A DNA stretch of 64,000 nt from NCBI GenBank assembly GCA_955652705.1, contig CATPBK010000061.1, positions 16,809 to 80,808 on the forward strand. Reading direction: 5' to 3'. This DNA is from Candidatus Dormiibacterota bacterium (lineage in GTDB: Bacteria; Chloroflexota; Dormibacteria; Dormibacterales; Dormibacteraceae). The notes under the pieces were generated by a model. That model had not been told where the DNA came from, searched no databases, and was given only the letters and a program-made list of their open reading frames with translations. Below, in pieces: positions 14,030 through 20,302 of this stretch (positions within the stretch are counted from its first letter, which is position 1; each line of letters opens with the position of its first letter). A program made the position numbers and the translations under genes.

Positions 14030-14733
14030 GCCTGAAAGGTCGCAGGATCCTCGTCACCGGCGGCAGCACGGGCATCGGCGAAGCTGTCGTGCGCCAGGCA
14101 GTGGAGGCAGGCGCGCGCGTGGCCTCGCTGGCTCGCACTGTCGACGAGGGCGAGCACGGCGCCGTCGTCGGGGTCAAGTGCGACGTCCGCGACGAGGCCT
14201 CGGTGAAGTCCGCCATCGACGAGGCGGCGCAGACGCTGGGCGGCCTTGATGCTCTCGTCGCCAACGCCGGGTATGGGCTTTACGGGCACATCACCAAGGG
14301 CAACCCCGCCGACTGGCGGGACGTCATCGAAACCAACGTGCTGGGCGTGCTCTACACCGTCTTCTACGGCTACCAGAAGTTCCCGGCCGAAGGCACGCGG
14401 GACATCGTCTTCATGTCTTCGATCAGCGGGCGGACGGCGCGTCTCGGTGCGGGCGTCTACGCCGCCACGAAGTTCGGCGTGACGGCCATCGGCGAGTCGC
14501 TCCGCCAAGAGCTGGCCGAGGCCAAGGTGCGGGTGACGCTGATCGAGCCGGCCACCGTCGACACGCCCTTCTACGAGCGCTCTGTCCGCCACGAAGGGGC
14601 CGGGATCATCCCGCGCACCTTCGACCCGCTGACCGCCGACGACGTGGCCCGAGCCTGCATCTTCGCCATGTCCCAGCCCTTCCACGTGGCGGTCAACGAG
14701 ATCCTGGTTCGGCCCAACGGCCAGATGACCTAA
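14026..14733 (+). CDS. short-chain dehydrogenase/reductase
   Basis: 235-residue classical SDR. The TGGSTGIGE dinucleotide loop, NAGYGLYG, SSISG and YAATK (Tyr-x3-Lys catalytic pair) are all present. It is last in the acyl-CoA operon and starts in an ATGA overlap with the hydratase. The substrate is not evident; a hydroxyacyl or alcohol intermediate of the same pathway is possible. Confidence 0.85.
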   Translation: MSLKGRRILVTGGSTGIGEAVVRQAVEAGARVASLARTVDEGEHGAVVGVKCDVRDEASVKSAIDEAAQTLGGLDALVANAGYGLYGHITKGNPADWRDVIETNVLGVLYTVFYGYQKFPAEGTRDIVFMSSISGRTARLGAGVYAATKFGVTAIGESLRQELAEAKVRVTLIEPATVDTPFYERSVRHEGAGIIPRTFDPLTADDVARACIFAMSQPFHVAVNEILVRPNGQMT

Positions 14734-14761
14734 GCGTTGGGGGATCCTGATCCCCCCACGC
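14734..14761 (+). terminator. hairpin after the SDR gene, probable terminator
   Basis: GCGTTGGGGGATC (14734-14746) pairs with GATCCCCCCACGC (14749-14761) with one mismatch. It begins right after the SDR stop and lies just before the end of a convergent gene. No T-run follows, so intrinsic termination is uncertain. Confidence 0.6.
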
Positions 14762-14763
14762 AA

Positions 14764-15186
14764 TTACTCGTAGTAGGTCCCGCTGAACTGAATCCAGCCC
14801 GGTACCGGGCAGCCGCTGGAGGTGTGGGCGTGCGTGCAGTGGACGCCGGCATGGGGCCCGGGGTCGATGTAGAGCTGGCCGTGGACCACGACGCGGTCGC
14901 CCTGGTGCGCCGGCACCGACGCGGCCAGCGACGTGTTGTGGTCGACCTCCAGCTGGTCTCCCGCCGGGTCGGAGACGACCAGGTGCTCGTGGCCGCCGAC
15001 CTGGGTCGGCTCCGCCAGCAGGCTGGCGTCGAACGTAACCTCGGCGCCGGCGCGGCCCTGGAGAATGTCCTGGTGGACGGCGTAGTCGTCCGGCGCCGCC
15101 CTGGTGCCCGCCGCGTTGCAGGCCGCCAGGAGAAGCGGGAGGCTAACTGAGAGCCAGAGCAGCCTGGAGATCGATCTGCCCTTCGT
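14764..15186 (-). CDS. DUF3465-like lipoprotein with no canonical start codon
   Basis: The reverse frame ending at TAA 14764 gives a signal peptide with lipobox (RLLWLSVSLPLLLAAC), then a domain with GGHEHLVVSDP, HQGDRVVVHGQLY, GVHCTHAH and GWIQFSGTYYE, the His-rich pattern of DUF3465 proteins. It would be lipid-anchored outside the membrane. The frame opens after a TGA and has no ATG, GTG or TTG before the lipobox; candidates are GTA 15198, ACG 15186 (best basic N-terminus) and CTG 15162. It overlaps the 3' end of hisA and follows it on the same strand, so it is probably translated by coupling. Start uncertain. Confidence 0.7.
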   Translation of the reverse strand, partial: TKGRSISRLLWLSVSLPLLLAACNAAGTRAAPDDYAVHQDILQGRAGAEVTFDASLLAEPTQVGGHEHLVVSDPAGDQLEVDHNTSLAASVPAHQGDRVVVHGQLYIDPGPHAGVHCTHAHTSSGCPVPGWIQFSGTYYE

Positions 15187-15850
15187 ACAGCGCCTTACCG
15201 ACGATCACAGCGTCGGCGCCGGCCTCCGCCAGGGCGCGGAGGTCGTCCAGCGAGCGGATGCCGCCCGAGTAGGAGAGCGGCAGCACGGTTCGGGCGCGAA
15301 CCCGCTGGAGCGTCGCCAGGTCGGGTCCCGCCAAGGTGCCGTCTCGTTCGATGCTGGTCAGGATCACCCCGCCCAGCGGCAGCGTGGCCCAGCGCGCCAG
15401 CAGTGTCTCCAGCTCGACCGCCTCGGTGTCGGTCCAGCCGGTCACCGCCGGCAGGCCTTCTTTCAGGTCGAGCGCGGCCAGCACCCGGCCGGGGTGAGCC
15501 CAGACCGTGGAGTGGAAGGTGAGCGGGTCGCGGATCGCGGCCGTGCCCATCACGACCGCAACGGCGCCGGCATCCAGCCACTCCTGGGCCGTCTTCCGCA
15601 TCCGCACCCCTCCGGCGACCTGGACCTCGACCCCGACCGCCTTCACTATCGAGCGCACCACCACCCGGTTGTCACCCTCGCCCCGCGCGGCGTCGAGGTC
15701 GACCACGTGCAGCCGCCGCGCCCCGGCCTCGGCGTGCTGACGGGCGACCTGGACCGGGTCGTCTGAATAGACCTTCTCGCGGTTGACGTCCCCTTCGGTC
15801 AGCCTCACCGCCCGCCCCCCGCGCACGTCGATCGCGGGGATGACGTTCAT
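15143..15850 (-). CDS. hisA: ProFAR isomerase
   Basis: Beta-alpha barrel enzyme of histidine synthesis that isomerises ProFAR to PRFAR; 235 residues. The catalytic Asp of IPAIDVRGG and the second Asp of AALDLKEG are present, and YSGGI is part of the phosphate site. No other his gene adjoins it here; hisC is 32 kb away. A dual HisA/TrpF (PriA) role cannot be excluded. Confidence 0.95.
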   Translation of the reverse strand: MNVIPAIDVRGGRAVRLTEGDVNREKVYSDDPVQVARQHAEAGARRLHVVDLDAARGEGDNRVVVRSIVKAVGVEVQVAGGVRMRKTAQEWLDAGAVAVVMGTAAIRDPLTFHSTVWAHPGRVLAALDLKEGLPAVTGWTDTEAVELETLLARWATLPLGGVILTSIERDGTLAGPDLATLQRVRARTVLPLSYSGGIRSLDDLRALAEAGADAVIVGKALYEGQIDLQAALALS

Positions 15851-15887
15851 CGGGGTCCTCGCAAAATCCCGGATTTGGTGGGGTGGA

Positions 15888-16379
15888 TCACCGGTAGTTG
15901 GTGAACTGGAGAGGGACCGGGATGTCCTCCGCCTCGCGGAGCGCCTTGATCACCGCCTGCAGCGTGTCCTTTTCCTTGCTGACAACGCGGAGCTGGTCGC
16001 CCTGGATCCGCACTTGGAGCTTGGGACTCACGTTGCGAATGCGCTTCTGGAGGTCGCGCGCGAGCTCGTCGCTGATGCCGGCGTTGAGCTTGACCTCGAT
16101 CTGGCCCCGTCCCCGGCCGACGGTCTTGGGCGCCTCGGGCTTGAAAAGCTTCCCGGACAGGCCGCGCCGGGCGGCTTTTTCGATGAGGACCTGGTAAGCC
16201 GCCTTGGCCCGGTCCTCGGTCGAAGCCTCCAGCACGATCAGGTCGCCCTTGTGCTCGATCTGGGGGTCCGTTCCCTTGAAATCGAAGCGGGTGCCCACCT
16301 CGCGACGGGCCTGGTCGAGCGCGTTCGTCAGCTCGGCCCGGTCGTACTCAGAAACGACGTCGAAGGAGAACTCGGCCAT
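15888..16379 (-). CDS. YajQ-family nucleotide-binding protein
   Basis: 163 residues with the YajQ hallmarks: FSFDVVSEYD at the start, RFDFKGTD, and EVKLNAGISDELAR. Homologues bind RNA, tRNA or cyclic-di-GMP. It lies between hisA and a small membrane protein on the same strand, with 37 bp to hisA. No GGDEF or EAL gene is in the window. Confidence 0.93.
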   Translation of the reverse strand: MAEFSFDVVSEYDRAELTNALDQARREVGTRFDFKGTDPQIEHKGDLIVLEASTEDRAKAAYQVLIEKAARRGLSGKLFKPEAPKTVGRGRGQIEVKLNAGISDELARDLQKRIRNVSPKLQVRIQGDQLRVVSKEKDTLQAVIKALREAEDIPVPLQFTNYR

Positions 16380-16383
16380 GTCA

Positions 16384-16761
16384 CTAGTGGCCGGTGGCGC
16401 TCTTCAGGCCGGCCACGACGGCCGCCACCGCCAGGATCACCACCACCAGCGAGGAGCCGCCGAGGATCAATGCGATGCCCCAGGTGCCCTCTGGGACCGG
16501 CTCCAGGGGAGGCTTGTACCCGGCCATCTCGACCGCCGGGTAGTCGAGGTCGTCGAGGCCCACACGCTCGGCGCGAGTTTCCAGCTCTTGCAGGATCTCG
16601 CGGCCGCCTGGCGGGAGCGTTTGCCCCTCCAGGTTGGCGAGTGCCGAACGCAGGTTGTCGCGCGTCTTGCCGAGCTCGATCATGACCAGATCGAGCGTTT
16701 TCGAAGCGGCGGTGGTCTGGTGCTCGCGCCGCAGCTCCGCGATGATGTCGTACAGGGTCAT
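16384..16761 (-). CDS. tail-anchored small membrane protein, unknown
   Basis: 125 residues: a helical soluble part (LYDIIAELRREHQTTAASKT, LGKTRDNLRSALANLEGQ), a Pro-rich stretch, and one membrane helix at the C-terminus (GIALILGGSSLVVVILAVAA). No family recognised. It ends 4 nt before yajQ, so they are likely one transcript. It shares a 30-bp divergent start region with ilvE. Confidence 0.65.
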   Translation of the reverse strand: MTLYDIIAELRREHQTTAASKTLDLVMIELGKTRDNLRSALANLEGQTLPPGGREILQELETRAERVGLDDLDYPAVEMAGYKPPLEPVPEGTWGIALILGGSSLVVVILAVAAVVAGLKSATGH

Positions 16762-16791
16762 CGACGGTCACAAGATTACAATCAGGGCCGC
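16762..16791. promoter_or_regulatory. divergent start region with TACAAT box
   Basis: The 30 bp between the small membrane protein and ilvE must serve both starts. TACAAT about 10 nt before the ilvE ATG is a good -10 match, so ilvE may have a very short leader. Confidence 0.5.
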
Positions 16792-17757
16792 ATGAGCATC
16801 GAGACCCAGCGGGGTGCGAAGCCGGCCACGAACGCTGAGCACCCGAATAGCTGGGTTTACCTGAATGGCGAATACCGCCGTTACCAGGACGCCAGGATCG
16901 GCCTCATGACCCACGCGCTCCACTACGGAACCGGCTGCTTCGAAGGCATCCGGGCTTACTGGAACGCCGGCAAGTCGCAGCTCTTCCTGCTCCAGGGAGG
17001 GCCGCACTACGAGCGGCTGCGTCGCTCCGGGAACATCATGCGCATGACCCTGCCGCACACGACCGAGGAGCTGCTCAACATCACGATGGAGCTACTTCGC
17101 CGCAACGAGTATCGAGGCGACGTCTACATCCGCCCGCTCCTCTTCAAGTCGGCCGAGATCATCGGCGTCCGTCTCCACGGAGTGCCCGAAAGCTTCGCGA
17201 TCTACACGGCGCCCTTCGGCAATTACGTGGACGTGGACAACGGGATCCGCTGCATGGTCAGCAGCTGGCGCCGCGTTTCCGACCAGTCGTTGCCAGCGCG
17301 CGCCAAGGTCACCGGGGCTTACGCCAACTCGGCGCTGGCCAAGAGCGAAGCGGAGGAGGGTGGTTTCGACGAGGCGATCGTGTTGACGGTCGATGGGCAT
17401 GTCTCCGAAGGCAGCGCCGAGAACCTCTTTCTCTACAAAGAAGGCGAATTCGTGACGCCACCAGTCACCGACGACATCCTGGAGGGCATCACCCGCAAGC
17501 TCATCATCAAGCTGATCGAGGACGAGCTCGGCAAGCGGGTCGTCGAGCGCTCGATCGACCGGACCGAGCTCTACACCTGCGATGAGCTCTTCCTCTGCGG
17601 GACCGGCGCTCAGATCTCACCGGTGATCGAGGTGGACCGCCGGCGGGTCGCTGACGGCAAGATCGGCGAGTTCACGGGCGAGCTGCAGGAGATCTATTTC
17701 GGGGCCTGCCGGGGAGACAATCCCAAGTATTCCAACTGGAGCCTCCCCGTCTACTAA
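16792..17757 (+). CDS. ilvE: branched-chain amino acid aminotransferase
   Basis: Fold-type IV PLP transaminase of 321 residues interconverting Val, Leu and Ile with their keto acids. GTGCFEGIRAY, the PLP lysine in RAKVTGAYANS, EGSAENLF and the phosphate loop GTGAQISPV are all in place. ATG 16792 follows the divergent promoter directly. Confidence 0.95.
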   Translation: MSIETQRGAKPATNAEHPNSWVYLNGEYRRYQDARIGLMTHALHYGTGCFEGIRAYWNAGKSQLFLLQGGPHYERLRRSGNIMRMTLPHTTEELLNITMELLRRNEYRGDVYIRPLLFKSAEIIGVRLHGVPESFAIYTAPFGNYVDVDNGIRCMVSSWRRVSDQSLPARAKVTGAYANSALAKSEAEEGGFDEAIVLTVDGHVSEGSAENLFLYKEGEFVTPPVTDDILEGITRKLIIKLIEDELGKRVVERSIDRTELYTCDELFLCGTGAQISPVIEVDRRRVADGKIGEFTGELQEIYFGACRGDNPKYSNWSLPVY

Positions 17758-17797
17758 GCCGTCCCTCAGGTCGGCTACTGTTGGTAAGTCGGCTATC

Positions 17798-18904
17798 CTG
17801 CGCGTCGTCGCAGCCCCGAACCCTTTCAAAGGAACCCTTGGTGCCCCAGAAGCAGCCGCCGCCATCGCCCGCGGGATCCGGCGCGTCCGACCGGAGGCGC
17901 ACGTGATCGAAGTTCCCGTCGCGGACGGCGGCGAGGGAACCGTGGACGCCCTGGTCGCGGCCCATCACGGCGAGCGGGTCGAGATCACCGTGAATGGCCC
18001 GCTCGGTGATCCCGTGACAGCTGTTTACGGCCTCATCGAGGGCGGGCGGACCGCGGTCGCCGAGCTGGCCTCCGCCAGCGGCCTGCCGCTGCTGCCGAAA
18101 GAACGGCAAGATCCGCGCGTTACTGGTACGTACGGCTTCGGGCAGGTGCTCGAGGCAGCCAGGAGGAGAGGAATCAGGACACTCGTCGCCGGGATCGGCG
18201 GCTCCGCCACGAACGATGGCGGCGCAGGGATGGGCCAGGCCCTGGGGTTCAGGCTGCTGGACGCACGCGGCGACGACCTGCCGCCGGGCGGCGCGGCCCT
18301 GGCGCGGCTCGCTCGCATCGACGCCTCCGGCGTGGACCCCGGCTGGCGAAAGGTCCGCGTGCGGGTCGCCTGCGACGTGACCAACCCGCTCTGCGGCCTG
18401 GAAGGGGCTACCGCCGTCTATGGTCCGCAGAAAGGCGCCACCCCGGAGATGATCGACGAGCTCGACCGCGCGCTCGCCCACTTCGCCGACGTGGTGGCTC
18501 GTGATCTCGGCAAGGACGTCCGCGACGTGCCCGGCGCCGGTGCGGCCGGCGGGACCGGCGCGGGCCTGCTTGCCTTCCTCGATGCTGAGCTGGTCCGCGG
18601 CGCTCCCCTCATCGTCGAGGCGTCCGGCCTGGACCGCGCCTTGCTCGGTGCGCGCCTCGTCGTCACCGGCGAGGGCCGCGTCGATCGCCAGACCGCCTAC
18701 GGCAAGGGACCCTCGGAGGTGATGAGACTAGCGGGGGCGGCCGGGGTGCCGGTCGTGCTGATCGCCGGCAGCCTCGGCGAGGGCTGGGAGACGCTGGGTG
18801 CGCCGGTCGTGCCGCTGGAAGGCGACCCGGATGAGCTCATCGCCAGGCCGGCCGAGCATCTGGAGCGCGCGGCCTCCCGAGTCGCCCAGGAGATGCTCCC
18901 GTGA
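17798..18904 (+). CDS. glycerate kinase, apparent CTG start
   Basis: Phosphorylates glycerate, in the GarK/GlxK family. The conserved opening LRVVAAPNPFKGTLGAPEAA and the helix AAAIARGIRR lie upstream of the first canonical start, GTG 17903, so that start would remove part of the active fold. No ATG, GTG or TTG occurs in frame between the ilvE stop and this region; CTG 17798 aligns with the family's initial Met. PVADGGEGT, GGSATNDGG and TGEGRVD are intact; 368 residues. Its stop overlaps the sigma factor start as GTGA. Confidence 0.9.
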   Translation: MRVVAAPNPFKGTLGAPEAAAAIARGIRRVRPEAHVIEVPVADGGEGTVDALVAAHHGERVEITVNGPLGDPVTAVYGLIEGGRTAVAELASASGLPLLPKERQDPRVTGTYGFGQVLEAARRRGIRTLVAGIGGSATNDGGAGMGQALGFRLLDARGDDLPPGGAALARLARIDASGVDPGWRKVRVRVACDVTNPLCGLEGATAVYGPQKGATPEMIDELDRALAHFADVVARDLGKDVRDVPGAGAAGGTGAGLLAFLDAELVRGAPLIVEASGLDRALLGARLVVTGEGRVDRQTAYGKGPSEVMRLAGAAGVPVVLIAGSLGEGWETLGAPVVPLEGDPDELIARPAEHLERAASRVAQEMLP

Positions 18905-19662
18905 GCCAGGCTCTGGAGCGTACCGACGCCCAGCTAGTGGCCGCGTTCAGAGCCGGCGAGGTTAGCGCTTTCGAAGAGCTCCACCGCCGCTACGTGGCCA
19001 CGATCTACCGCCTCGTCCACCGGACGCTCGGCGACCAGCTGCTGGCGGAGGACATCGCCCAGGAGACGTTCATCCGGTCGCTGCGAACGATGGACCGCGT
19101 CGACGAGTCGTTCAACTTCGGCGGCTGGATCCACACTGTCGCCCAGAACCTCTGCCGCGACGAGCTCCGGCGCCGCCGCCGCGACCTCCGCGCCGAGGAC
19201 CGCCCGAACGACGAACGAGAGCTGCTCTACGACCTGCCCGCGCCGCCCCGCTTCGACCCCGTGGTCAGCTTTGAGCAGCGGGAGCTGCGGCGACAAGTGT
19301 TCCAGGTCGCCCAGCGCCTTCCCGAGAAGTACCGTCTGGTGCTCACACTGCGCGAGCTCCAGGGTTTCAGCTACCGCCGCATCGCCAAGGCCATGGGGAT
19401 CAGCGAAAGCGCCGTCGAGACGCTGGTCTACCGGGCCCGGCTGCGCTTCAAGGAGGAGTTCGTCGCCGAGCAGGGCGGCCTGGAGATGGAGTGCGCCGAG
19501 GTTCAGCCTCTCCTGAAGCCCTTCCTGGCCGGTAAGCTGCGTCGTGGGCAGGAGGAGGCGGTCCGCCGCCACCTCGCCGGCTGCGTCAAATGCTCGCGCA
19601 AGATCCTGCCTCGCAGGAGAAGCCGCCGGCGTCCGTTAGCATCGGAAGGGGGAGCGTCATGA
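18901..19662 (+). CDS. ECF sigma factor with C-terminal zinc-finger domain
   Basis: 253 residues. Region 2 (about 15-90) includes EDIAQETFIRSLR; region 4 (about 120-180) includes LPEKYRLVLTLRELQGFSYR and a helix-turn-helix IAKAMGISESAVETLVYRAR. After residue 195 follows MECAEVQPLLKPFLAGKL and HLAGCVKC, the HxxxCxxC pattern of zinc-binding anti-sigma domains, so sigma and a putative inhibitory module are fused. No separate anti-sigma gene follows. Targets unknown. Confidence 0.88.
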   Translation: MSQALERTDAQLVAAFRAGEVSAFEELHRRYVATIYRLVHRTLGDQLLAEDIAQETFIRSLRTMDRVDESFNFGGWIHTVAQNLCRDELRRRRRDLRAEDRPNDERELLYDLPAPPRFDPVVSFEQRELRRQVFQVAQRLPEKYRLVLTLRELQGFSYRRIAKAMGISESAVETLVYRARLRFKEEFVAEQGGLEMECAEVQPLLKPFLAGKLRRGQEEAVRRHLAGCVKCSRKILPRRRSRRRPLASEGGAS

Positions 19663-19669
19663 TCGAGCT

Positions 19670-20281
19670 ATGAGCAAGGTGAAAGTCCGGTTCTTCGACG
19701 ACGAGGTGCTCGAGGGCGAGGCGCGGGACCTGGACCTCGACGAACCCGACTTTATTCTCGAGATCCAGGACGCGAGCGGGCTGGAAAACAGCGAGCTGGC
19801 GTGGATCCCGTTGACCGCCGTCAAGTTTGTCGAGCTCCCTGAGAGTGAGCCGGGGTCCCACTCCAAAAAGGTGGCCATCCGGTTCCTCGACGGCGAGGTC
19901 CTGCGTGGCTGGGTCGGCGGCGAAGTGGTCCGCCACCGCTACGGCGTGGCGCTTCACCTCCATCCGGAGAAGCCCAACGGCAACGGCAATGGCAATGGCA
20001 ACGGCAGCGGCAACGCTAAGGGCACCAACGGGGCCTCGGGCGCTCTCCGTCTTGCGATCCCCTTCTCAGCGATCAAAGCGCTCTTCTATGTCCGCGAGTT
20101 CGACGGCCGGGTCGAAGAAGACAAGGGCGTGCCATCCGAGGCCTACCTGGCTCGCCGCACGATGGCGCCGCTCCTGGACGTGCTCGAGGAGATGGACATG
20201 CTGAGCCGGCTGCACCGGGGCGGCCTTCTGACTGACGCCGAGTACCAGTCCAAGCGCGCACAGCTGCTCGAAGTTCTCTAA
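19670..20281 (+). CDS. two-domain protein with SHOCT C-terminus
   Basis: 203 residues. Two similar beta-rich halves (KVRFFDDEVLEGEARDLDL and KVAIRFLDGEVLRGWVGG) are separated by a low-complexity NG repeat coded by GGCAAC/GGCAAT units (about 19976-20010). The C-terminus SRLHRGGLLTDAEYQSKRAQ is a SHOCT oligomerisation motif. Lies 7 nt after the sigma factor. Function unknown; a regulatory or adaptor role is only a guess. Confidence 0.75.
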   Translation: MSKVKVRFFDDEVLEGEARDLDLDEPDFILEIQDASGLENSELAWIPLTAVKFVELPESEPGSHSKKVAIRFLDGEVLRGWVGGEVVRHRYGVALHLHPEKPNGNGNGNGNGSGNAKGTNGASGALRLAIPFSAIKALFYVREFDGRVEEDKGVPSEAYLARRTMAPLLDVLEEMDMLSRLHRGGLLTDAEYQSKRAQLLEVL

Positions 20282-20302
20282 CCGCGCGATAGCTTGCGCG
20301 GT
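20281..20302. terminator. bidirectional terminator hairpin
   Basis: ACCGCGC (20281-20287) pairs with GCGCGGT (20296-20302) and lies exactly between the stops of two convergent genes. Short T-poor flanks make its strength uncertain. Confidence 0.6.

Noticed and set aside
19976..20010. GGCAAC/GGCAAT repeat as a possible CRISPR or phase-variable tract
   Set aside because: It is an in-frame NG linker; a shorter similar tract opens ino1. No spacer structure.
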